6,970 nt of DNA from Lentisphaerota bacterium (lineage in GTDB: Bacteria; Verrucomicrobiota; Kiritimatiellia; RFP12; UBA1067). Below, piece by piece: positions 1 through 5,606 of this stretch. Numbering within the stretch: the first letter of the stretch is position 1; each line of letters starts with the position of its first letter. The position numbers and the translations under genes were made by a program. The stretch lies in assembly GCA_015061765.1 (NCBI GenBank), contig SUVZ01000201.1:1-6970 (forward strand). The letters run 5' to 3'. The notes beneath the pieces were generated by a model. It did no database searches. It worked only from the letters and a program-made list of their open reading frames with translations, and was not told the DNA's origin.

Positions 1-611
1 CCGTTGTCGCGGAGGTAGTCGAATCCGAACTCGGAGTTTGTACCGTAGGTGATGTCGCAACTGTACTGTGCGCGGCGCTCGGCGGAATCCATGGAGTTCT
101 GGATGCAGCCGACCGTGAGTCCGAGATACTTGTAAAGGTGCCCCATCCATGTGGCGTCACGCCTTGCGAGATAGTCGTTCACCGTGACAAGCTGTACGTT
201 CTTCCCGGCGAGGGCGTTCAGGTAGAGCGGGAGCGTCGCAACAAGCGTCTTGCCCTCACCCGTCTGCATCTCGGATATCTTGCCCTGATGAAGCACGATG
301 CCGCCGATGAGCTGGCAGTCGAAGGGCACCATGTCCCATGTAAGGGTGTGCCCGCAGACCTCTTCGGTGGTTCCGACCAGATGGCGGCACGCATTCTTCA
401 CGAGCGCGAACGCCTCCGGCAGAATGTCGTCGAGGGATTCTCCCCCTGCGACGCGCTTCCTGAACTCCTCGGTCATGCGAGGGAAATCCTCGTCCGTGAA
501 ATTCTTCTTCTGGTATTCCGCCTCGATGCGGTTGATCTCGGCGACAATCGGCTTGAGCTTCTTCAGCTCGCGGGCGTTCTTCGTTCCGAATATCATCTTG
601 AGTATGTTCAT
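1..611 (-). CDS. secA: SecA preprotein translocase ATPase, N-terminal part (cut by window edge)
   Basis: SecA is the cytoplasmic ATPase motor that pushes unfolded preproteins through the SecYEG channel. The reading frame is open from the ATG at 611 to the left edge and gives 203 residues, about the first fifth to quarter of a usual 850-1000 residue SecA. Visible landmarks are the helical N-terminus ([16 protein letters not shown]), the Walker A motif MQTGEGKT at residues 115-122, [11 protein letters not shown] at 142-152, and [15 protein letters not shown] at the truncated end, all diagnostic of the SecA DEAD motor (nucleotide-binding domain 1). Residues about 80-96 (around [14 protein letters not shown]) form a longer linker than in E. 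coli SecA, a variant I associate with Bacteroidota and PVC bacteria. The start is supported by a GGAGG at 622-626 (10 bases upstream) and by the ATGA overlap with the M28 gene, suggesting translational coupling. Identification is certain; the remainder lies outside the window. Confidence 0.97.
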   Translation of the reverse strand, partial: MNILKMIFGTKNARELKKLKPIVAEINRIEAEYQKKNFTDEDFPRMTEEFRKRVAGGESLDDILPEAFALVKNACRHLVGTTEEVCGHTLTWDMVPFDCQLIGGIVLHQGKISEMQTGEGKTLVATLPLYLNALAGKNVQLVTVNDYLARRDATWMGHLYKYLGLTVGCIQNSMDSAERRAQYSCDITYGTNSEFGFDYLRDN

Positions 612-1537
612 TTTCCGTTACCCTCCAACATATTGAGCAGTTCGACGACCAGCATCCCCGACTTCAGCAGGGACTCTTCACTGATCTTATCCATTTTATC
701 CTCTACCGTATGCCAGTAGTCGTTCCTGCCTGGCGCCGATCCGAAGTGAAAATCTATGAGGTTCACCGCAGGGCATCCAGCATCGTAGAATACGGCGAAA
801 TCGTCCTTGACCACATCCTTGCCGAGCGATACGAGCCCTTCCAGACCTGCACGTTTCGCCGCCTCGAATACGGCGTTCTGGAGCTTGACCGTGCCGTTTG
901 CCGGCATCTGTATGTGCAGATCACGGTCGCCGAGCATGTCAAGCCCGATCGCCGCCTTAACGGCGCGCCGCCTGTCCCTAAACCCCTTAAGCGCGTGTTT
1001 GGCGCCCTGGAAACCGTCGTTATCCGCATAGGAGACCATGCACTCCTCGGCGTCGGTCCAAAGGAGCATTATGTTGTCCGGCAATGGTCCCGCCCTGCGT
1101 ATGGCCCCCGCCAGAGCTATGAGAAGCGCTGTCGTGGACGCGCCATCGTTCGCGCCCTCAAATCCCTTGCCGATGTTCGGCGGGGTATCGAAGTGCGAAA
1201 TCAGCACGATCCAGGGCGCATTTGGCTTGGTTCCCTTGAACTCCACGACTACGTTTGCGAACTGCCTCATGCCACGAGGAGAATCCGCCCTGAACGAATC
1301 GACCATAGCATCAACCCCCGTACGGCTGACGCGATCCATTATCCAGTTCGCCGCCAGCCTGCCACGTATCGTACCGGCATCGCGCGGAGTGCACTCGCGC
1401 ACGAATTCCGCAGCCGTCGAAAACGCGTTTTTCGCATCGTCGGAGGTGAATTTCACAACAGCGGCAGATGCGGTCATACAGACCGCACCCGCCACCACTG
1501 CCGCAGCGACAACGAAAAGCCGTGTCAGCAAACCCAT
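608..1537 (-). CDS. Exported M28-family zinc metalloenzyme, glutaminyl-peptide cyclotransferase-like
   Basis: The predicted 309-residue protein begins with a signal peptide: a basic Arg at residue 6, a hydrophobic core, and a probable signal peptidase I site after the ASA ending at residue 25. The mature part has the M28 aminopeptidase fold signatures: SHFDTP (H115, D117), GANDGAS (D131), TDAEE (E164, E165), [10 protein letters not shown] (D200), VKDDF (D246) and [15 protein letters not shown] (H276). D131, E165 and H276 fit the single-zinc ligands of animal-type (type II) glutaminyl cyclase, and E164, D200 and D246 fit its catalytic acids. The YWHT-x2-D-x2-DKIS ending is also typical of that subgroup, so conversion of N-terminal Gln to pyroglutamate on exported proteins is the favoured role; a true aminopeptidase remains possible. 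A TTG at 1540 precedes the ATG; the ATG is preferred, though no clear Shine-Dalgarno is present. Its start lies 7 bases after the aspS stop and its stop overlaps the secA start. C20 is not in a good lipobox. Confidence 0.85.
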   Translation of the reverse strand: MGLLTRLFVVAAAVVAGAVCMTASAAVVKFTSDDAKNAFSTAAEFVRECTPRDAGTIRGRLAANWIMDRVSRTGVDAMVDSFRADSPRGMRQFANVVVEFKGTKPNAPWIVLISHFDTPPNIGKGFEGANDGASTTALLIALAGAIRRAGPLPDNIMLLWTDAEECMVSYADNDGFQGAKHALKGFRDRRRAVKAAIGLDMLGDRDLHIQMPANGTVKLQNAVFEAAKRAGLEGLVSLGKDVVKDDFAVFYDAGCPAVNLIDFHFGSAPGRNDYWHTVEDKMDKISEESLLKSGMLVVELLNMLEGNGK

Positions 1538-1544
1538 CAACAGA

Positions 1545-3362
1545 CTACGCCTGGCCTTCCGGCTTGGCCTCGTTCGTGCCTCGCACCTTGATGTGAAGTT
1601 CGCGGAGCTGCTGTTCCGTGACGAAGTTCGGCGCGTTCATCATGAGGTCCTGCGCCTTCTGGTTCATCGGGAACGCAATGACCTCGCGGATGTTGGGCGT
1701 GTCGGTAAGCAGCATCACCATGCGGTCAACGCCGGGAGCTATGCCGCCGTGGGGCGGTGCGCCGAAGCGGAATGCGTTGTAGAGGCATCCGAACTTCTGC
1801 TTCACCACGTCAGGCGAGTAGCCTGCGATCTCGAACGCCTTCTCCATGATGTCGATGCGGTGGTTGCGGATCGCGCCCGAGGAAAGCTCGATGCCGTTGC
1901 ACACGACGTCGTACTGGTAGGCGACGATGTCGAGCGGCTGCATCGTGTTGAGCGCCTCGATGCCGCCCTGCGGCATTGAGAACGGATTGTGCGAGAAGAT
2001 GATCTTGCCGGTCTCGGGATCCTTCTCGAAGAACGGGAAGTCCACGATCCAGCAGAACTTGTAGCAGTTCTTCTCGCGGATGTCGTTCGTGAGATGGTCG
2101 GCGATGTCCGTGCGGACAATGCCCGAGAGACGGTGGCACTCATCGACGGGAGCGGCCATGAAGAAGAGCGCGTCCCCAGGCTCCATGCCGACGATCTGCT
2201 TCATCTCCTCAAGCTGCTCGGGGGTGAGGAACTTTGCGATCGGCCCCTTGAGCTCGCCCTCCTTCGTCCAGCTGATGTATCCAAGACCCTTGCCGCCGTT
2301 CTCCTTGACGTTGTGTTCGCGCTTGTCGAACCACGTGCGCGTCTCGACGCCGACGATTCCCTTCACGAGGAGTCCCTTCACGAGACCGCCCTGCTCGACG
2401 CACGACGCGAACGCCTTGAAGCTGGCGCGCTTGAAGAAGTCGCTCATGTCCTGCCACTTGAGCGGGTTGCGCAGGTCGGGCTTGTCGCTGCCGTAGGTCA
2501 TCATCGCGTCGCGGTACTTGATGCGCGGCCAAGGCGCCTCGTTGCAGGACCAGTCGGAGAAGTTCCTGAACGTGGCGGACACCACGTCCTCCACGACCGC
2601 AAAGACCTCGTCCTGCGTGACGTAGCTCATCTCGATGTCGAGCTGGTAGAACTCTCCGGGCGAGCGGTCGGCACGGGCGGCCTCGTCGCGGAAGCACGGG
2701 GCTATCTGGAAATACTTGTCGAACCCGGAGACCATGAGCAGCTGCTTGAACATCTGCGGAGCCTGCGGAAGCGCGTAGAACTGGCCGCGGTGGATGCGGC
2801 TGGGAACGAGATAGTCGCGCGCGCCCTCAGGCGAGGATGCCGTGAGGATCGGCGTCTGGAACTCGTTGAAGCCCTTCTCCCACATCTTCTCGCGGAGGAA
2901 CTTGATGACCTTGGAACGGAGAATGATGTTGTTGTGGAGCTTCTCGCGGCGAAGGTCGAGATAGCGGTGCTTGAGGCGCACGTCCTCGCTCTCGTCGGCC
3001 TTTTCGTCGGGAATGTAGATCGGAGTGACTTCGGACGCACTCTCCATCACAAGCTCGTTCGCCTCAATCTCGATCTCGCCGGTAGGCAGATCGGGGTTGA
3101 TGGTGTCGGGCGTGCGGAGCTTCACCTCGCCGGTAACCGTGATGACGGACTCAAGATGCGCCTTCTCCACCTGCGCGAAGAAACTGCGGCTCGGATGGAC
3201 CACGATCTGCGTGAGACCATAATGGTCGCGGAGATCCACGAAAAGGATGCCGCCATGGTCGCGCAGACGGAACATCCAGCCTGAAAGGCGAACGGTCTTG
3301 CCCGCGTCGGATGCGCGGAGCTCATTGCATGTATGGGTACGATAAGGATGCATAACTTCCAT
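1545..3362 (-). CDS. aspS: Aspartyl-tRNA synthetase, bacterial type, probably non-discriminating
   Basis: Class II aminoacyl-tRNA synthetase that activates Asp with ATP and loads it on tRNA(Asp), and probably also tRNA(Asn). At 605 residues it has full bacterial length. Domains: an OB-fold anticodon-binding domain at about 5-110 ([20 protein letters not shown]), motif 1 around 149-175, the flipping-loop segment [12 protein letters not shown] at 178-189, motif 2 beginning [10 protein letters not shown] at 224-233, a bacterial GAD insertion at roughly 295-425, and motif 3 [14 protein letters not shown] at 539-552 with its ATP-binding R547. H36-G37-G38 matches the non-discriminating Pseudomonas form (His31) rather than the E. 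coli Leu30-Gly-Ser form. Motif 2 continues SPGEFYQLD, one residue longer than the E. coli RQPEFTQID version. The frame opens at the ATG at 3362, but the in-frame ATG at 3353 (giving [12 protein letters not shown]) is closer to the usual AspRS N-terminus and may be the real start; neither has a strong Shine-Dalgarno. It probably heads a transcript continuing into the M28 gene and secA. Confidence 0.97.
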   Translation of the reverse strand: MEVMHPYRTHTCNELRASDAGKTVRLSGWMFRLRDHGGILFVDLRDHYGLTQIVVHPSRSFFAQVEKAHLESVITVTGEVKLRTPDTINPDLPTGEIEIEANELVMESASEVTPIYIPDEKADESEDVRLKHRYLDLRREKLHNNIILRSKVIKFLREKMWEKGFNEFQTPILTASSPEGARDYLVPSRIHRGQFYALPQAPQMFKQLLMVSGFDKYFQIAPCFRDEAARADRSPGEFYQLDIEMSYVTQDEVFAVVEDVVSATFRNFSDWSCNEAPWPRIKYRDAMMTYGSDKPDLRNPLKWQDMSDFFKRASFKAFASCVEQGGLVKGLLVKGIVGVETRTWFDKREHNVKENGGKGLGYISWTKEGELKGPIAKFLTPEQLEEMKQIVGMEPGDALFFMAAPVDECHRLSGIVRTDIADHLTNDIREKNCYKFCWIVDFPFFEKDPETGKIIFSHNPFSMPQGGIEALNTMQPLDIVAYQYDVVCNGIELSSGAIRNHRIDIMEKAFEIAGYSPDVVKQKFGCLYNAFRFGAPPHGGIAPGVDRMVMLLTDTPNIREVIAFPMNQKAQDLMMNAPNFVTEQQLRELHIKVRGTNEAKPEGQA

Positions 3363-3459
3363 CTTTCTATTGAAAAATAAATCGGTATTATAACATTTTT
3401 TATGCCCTTGTTAAGAGCAGCGACCGAAATATTTCAGAATGAAAATGCATGGGCAATGA
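3363..3459. other. Intergenic region between tRNA-Thr and aspS
   Basis: This AT-rich 97-base gap is the largest non-coding stretch. It holds the aspS promoter, a perfect 10-base palindrome GAAATATTTC at 3426-3435, and the short self-complementary ATGCAT at 3445-3450. I see no stem followed by a T-run on the minus strand, so no intrinsic terminator for the tRNA is recognised, and no small open frame is convincing. Confidence 0.6.
3387..3414 (-). promoter_or_regulatory. Predicted sigma-70-type promoter for aspS (extended -10)
   Basis: On the minus strand, TTAACA (3414-3409, five of six matches to TTGACA) is followed after 16 bases by a perfect TATAAT (3392-3387). The bases just before the -10 are TGT, giving an extended TGnTATAAT element. 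Initiation would be near 3380, leaving a leader of only about 18 bases to the ATG at 3362 or 27 bases to the ATG at 3353, which slightly favours the latter. An imperfect inverted repeat (3404-3418; arms 6 bases, one G-T pair, 3-base loop) covers the -35 region; whether it matters is unknown. Confidence 0.75.
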
Positions 3460-3534
3460 TGGAGCCGGCAGAGGGATTCGAACCCCCGACCAGCGGTTTA
3501 CAAAACCGCTGCGCTACCACTACGCTATACCGGC
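3460..3534 (-). tRNA. tRNA-Thr, anticodon UGU, with encoded CCA
   Basis: A full cloverleaf folds on the minus strand. The acceptor stem pairs GCCGGTA (3534-3528) with TGCCGGC (3470-3464), with one G-U pair. The D arm is GCGT/GCGC around AGTGGTA. The anticodon stem is GCGGT/ACCGC with loop TTTGTAA, so the anticodon is TGT and reads ACA and other ACN threonine codons. The variable loop is short (TGGTC). The T arm is GGGGG/CCCTC with loop TTCGAAT. The discriminator base is T, followed by a genomically encoded CCA (3462-3460). G1-C72 and C2-G71 agree with known threonyl-tRNA synthetase identity elements in E. coli. It stands alone between rsmD and aspS with its own promoter. Confidence 0.97.
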
Positions 3535-3553
3535 CAAATAAAAAAACGAGTTA

Positions 3554-3582
3554 ATTATACCACACCTGTCGCATTTTCGCAA
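3554..3582 (-). promoter_or_regulatory. Predicted sigma-70-type promoter for tRNA-Thr (extended -10), overlapping the rsmD 3' end
   Basis: On the minus strand, TTGCGA (3582-3577, four of six consensus matches) and a perfect TATAAT (3559-3554) are separated by 17 bases. TGG directly before the -10 makes an extended TGnTATAAT element. Initiation would fall near 3547, about 13 bases before the tRNA 5' end. Most of the promoter lies inside the last codons of rsmD, and the rsmD stop codon (TAA, 3557-3555) is part of the -10 hexamer. Confidence 0.75.
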
Positions 3583-4124
3583 ATGCGTCGCCATATGAGA
3601 AGGCGGGTCTTGCCGTATTCGCGGTCTCGGCAGAGCTCCCATCCGGGAAGGTCGCCCGCCGGTATCCTGAATGTGGTTTCGGCGATGAAGAGTCCGCCTG
3701 GCTTCAGCACATTGCGTTCTGCAAGATTCTTGATAACGGTTTCGAATCCCTGTTCCTCGCCAAGCGCATACGGGGGATCGGCATAGACGATGTCAAACGG
3801 CACACCTGCGAATGACGCAAGGTACTGGTAGGCGTCCGCCTGGATTATCTCCGGGGCGAGCTTCAGCATCGCCGCATTGGATCTGATGTACGCAATATGG
3901 CGCGGACTGCGCTCCACGAACGTCACGGAGGCTGCACCTCGCGACATTGCCTCGAGTCCGACAGACCCGGACCCCGCAAAGACGTCAAGGAATCTGGCGC
4001 CGGCGATATCGTGCATCAGGATATTGAACAGCGCCTCGCGGACGCGGTCCTGAGTCGGCCGTACCTCAAGTCCGTCGGGTACCTTGAGAATTCTTCCGCG
4101 ATGTATGCCGCCGGTTATGCGCAT
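3555..4124 (-). CDS. rsmD: 16S rRNA (guanine(966)-N(2))-methyltransferase RsmD
   Basis: RsmD uses S-adenosylmethionine to methylate the N2 of G966 of 16S rRNA during 30S assembly. The 189-residue product matches the usual 180-200. It shows the family N-terminus MRITGGIHRGR, the conserved RPTQDRVREALFN at 22-34, the SAM-binding glycine-rich motif DVFAGSGSVGLEA at 47-59, an acidic residue E71 that fits ribose binding, and the catalytic (D/N)PP(Y/F) motif as DPPY at 116-119, typical of guanine-N2 and adenine-N6 methyltransferases. The frame extends 11 codons further upstream (to 4157), but that would overlap gatB. The ATG at 4124 has AGGAG seven bases upstream and gives the family N-terminus. 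The gene begins 19 bases after the gatB stop, so it is probably co-transcribed with it, and its 3' end contains the tRNA-Thr promoter. Confidence 0.95.
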   Translation of the reverse strand: MRITGGIHRGRILKVPDGLEVRPTQDRVREALFNILMHDIAGARFLDVFAGSGSVGLEAMSRGAASVTFVERSPRHIAYIRSNAAMLKLAPEIIQADAYQYLASFAGVPFDIVYADPPYALGEEQGFETVIKNLAERNVLKPGGLFIAETTFRIPAGDLPGWELCRDREYGKTRLLIWRRICENATGVV

Positions 4125-4131
4125 TTCCGGG

Positions 4132-4136
4132 CTCCT
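4132..4136 (-). promoter_or_regulatory. Shine-Dalgarno site that fixes the rsmD start
   Basis: AGGAG on the minus strand, seven bases before the ATG at 4124. It lies in the short gatB-rsmD gap and supports the shorter, family-consistent start over the upstream in-frame ATG at 4157. Confidence 0.8.
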
Positions 4137-4143
4137 GATGCCG

Positions 4144-5580
4144 TCACATTGAAGCAAGCTTCTTTGCGATCATCGGACCGACCATCTTAGGATCGGCCTT
4201 ACCCTTGGAAAGCTTCATGACCTGGCCGACGAAGAATCCAGCGGCCGCCTTCTTGCCGGCCTTGTAGTCCTCGACGACATTCGGGTTCGCCGCAATCGCC
4301 TGATCGACGAATTCCTCAAGCGCAGCTGTGTCGCTGACCGCGCCGAGCCCCCGCTCTTCGACGATGGCGGCAGGATCGCCTCCCTTCTCGAATATCTCGG
4401 GGAGCAGTTCCTTCAGCGTAGGACCATTGATCGTACCCTTGGCCGAAAGTTCGACAAGAGCGCGCAGAGCCTCAGGCTTCATCGCACATTCGCCGATGGA
4501 CTTGCCGGTGGCGTTCATGAGGGCCATGACATCCGACATGTAAAGGTTGCAGAGCAGCTTTGCCGTCTTCTTGTCCAGGCCCTTCGCCGCCGACTCAAAG
4601 TAGTCCGCATTTGCCTTGTGCTGGGACAGCACGCCCGCATCGTACTCGGCTATGCCGTACTCCTCGATCATGCGGGCGCGGCGCGTCTCCGGCTTCTCCG
4701 GCAGAAGCGCCTTCCATTCGGCGACCTGCTCCTCCGTAAGGGCGACCGGCACGAGATCCGGCTCAGGGAAATAGCGGTAGTCGTGCGCGTTCTCCTTTGA
4801 GCGCATGGAGGCGGTCTCCATCGAATCGCCGTCCCAGCGGCGGGTCTCCTGCACGATCGGAATCGAATGGACCATGCACTCCCTCTGTCGGCGGGCTTCG
4901 TACTCGAGCGCGGCATGGATGCCCTTGAAGGTGTTCATGTTCTTGATCTCAACCTTCGTTCCAAGCTTCGCCTCGCCGACAGGGCGGATGGAGATGTTGA
5001 CGTCGGAACGCATGTTTCCCTCTTCGAGGTTGCAGTCCGACACCCCGGCGTACACGAGAATCTCCTTGAGCGCGGTCAAATAGGCGATCGCCTCGTCGGC
5101 GCTGGAGATGTCCGGCTCGGACACGATCTCCATCAACGGCGTGCCGCCGCGGTTGAAGTCTACGCCTGAATGGGCGGCATAGTGGTTGATCTTGGCGGCA
5201 TCTTCCTCAAGATGGATGTGGTTGATGCGGATGAACTTCTTCGTTCCGTCGGCGCGCACGATCTCGACACCTCCGCCAATGCACAGGGGATTGCCGTTCT
5301 CGGAAATCTGGTAGTCCTTCGCCATGTCGGGGTAGAAGTAGTTCTTGCGGTCGAACGTCGCATGGCGGTTGATCTCGCATCCAAGCATGAGACCGCTCAT
5401 CACCGTGAGCTTCACGGCCTCCTTGTTCATGACAGGAAGCGCGCCGGGATAGCCCAGGCATACGGGGCAGACGTTCGTGTTCGGCTCGCAGCCCGTCTTC
5501 AGCAGGCAGCCGCAGAACATCTTTGTGTTCGTCTTCAGCTGAACATGCGTCTCAAGACCTATAGTGTTTTCAAACTCCAT
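4144..5580 (-). CDS. gatB: Asp-tRNA(Asn)/Glu-tRNA(Gln) amidotransferase subunit B
   Basis: GatB is the tRNA-binding kinase/transamidase subunit of GatCAB, which converts mischarged Asp-tRNA(Asn) or Glu-tRNA(Gln) to the amide form using ammonia delivered from GatA. The 478-residue length is standard. The N-terminal cradle domain shows IGLETHVQL (7-15), CGC and CPVC at 23-25 and 38-41 within MFCGC...EPNTNVCPVCLGYPGALP, YFYPDMAKDYQIS (81-93), LEEDAAK (124-130), PLMEIVSEPD (148-157) and RRWDGDSMETASMRSKENAHDYRYFPEPDL (247-276). E10, E125 and E151 fit the Mg-binding acidic residues of the phosphorylation site. The C-terminal helical and YqeY-like domains run from about 300 to the end, finishing VMKLSKGKADP...IAKKL. 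The frame is open to 5670, but the GGAGG and the family N-terminus select the ATG at 5580. An alternative ATG at 5610 would overlap the secretin stop as ATGA and add ten residues. gatA and gatC are not in the window. Confidence 0.97.
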   Translation of the reverse strand: MEFENTIGLETHVQLKTNTKMFCGCLLKTGCEPNTNVCPVCLGYPGALPVMNKEAVKLTVMSGLMLGCEINRHATFDRKNYFYPDMAKDYQISENGNPLCIGGGVEIVRADGTKKFIRINHIHLEEDAAKINHYAAHSGVDFNRGGTPLMEIVSEPDISSADEAIAYLTALKEILVYAGVSDCNLEEGNMRSDVNISIRPVGEAKLGTKVEIKNMNTFKGIHAALEYEARRQRECMVHSIPIVQETRRWDGDSMETASMRSKENAHDYRYFPEPDLVPVALTEEQVAEWKALLPEKPETRRARMIEEYGIAEYDAGVLSQHKANADYFESAAKGLDKKTAKLLCNLYMSDVMALMNATGKSIGECAMKPEALRALVELSAKGTINGPTLKELLPEIFEKGGDPAAIVEERGLGAVSDTAALEEFVDQAIAANPNVVEDYKAGKKAAAGFFVGQVMKLSKGKADPKMVGPMIAKKLASM

Positions 5581-5587
5581 CGTGGGA

Positions 5588-5592
5588 CCTCC
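5588..5592 (-). promoter_or_regulatory. Shine-Dalgarno site that fixes the gatB start
   Basis: A perfect GGAGG on the minus strand, seven bases before the ATG at 5580. It lies in the 26-base gap between the secretin stop and gatB and argues against the ATG at 5610, which has only a weak purine run upstream. Confidence 0.85.
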
Positions 5593-5606
5593 ATATACTG
5601 AAATCG

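Noticed and set aside
138..719. Plus-strand open frame overlapping the secA start and M28 end
   Set aside because: Antisense to two well-supported genes and carrying no family motif.
1475..1480. Lipoprotein signal (Cys20) in the M28 protein
   Set aside because: The residues before the Cys are Gly-Ala-Val; Val directly before Cys does not fit a lipobox, while ASA further on fits signal peptidase I.
710..1979. Plus-strand open frames (710-1591 and 1038-1979) antisense to the M28 gene and the aspS 3' end
   Set aside because: Both mirror real minus-strand genes, are rich in Arg/Ala/Ser or Arg/His, and contain no recognisable motif or good upstream ribosome site.
1989..3284. Long plus-strand open frame of 431 codons antisense to aspS
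   Set aside because: It lies entirely opposite a full-length, motif-complete aspS in a GC-rich gene, where antisense frames stay open by codon bias. The translation is low in complexity (Leu, Val, Glu, Arg, Ala, His) with no recognisable domain.
3426..3450. Palindromes GAAATATTTC and ATGCAT after tRNA-Thr as a terminator
   Set aside because: Both are short and AT-rich with no loop and no following T-run on the minus strand.
3540..3587. Possible intrinsic terminator after rsmD (inverted repeat at 3570-3587 plus T-run at 3546-3540)
   Set aside because: The stem and the T-run are about 23 bases apart with the tRNA promoter between them, so they do not form a terminator geometry.
4125..4157. 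Extended rsmD start at 4157
   Set aside because: It would overlap the gatB end by 14 bases and add residues absent from the family, while the ATG at 4124 has a good AGGAG.
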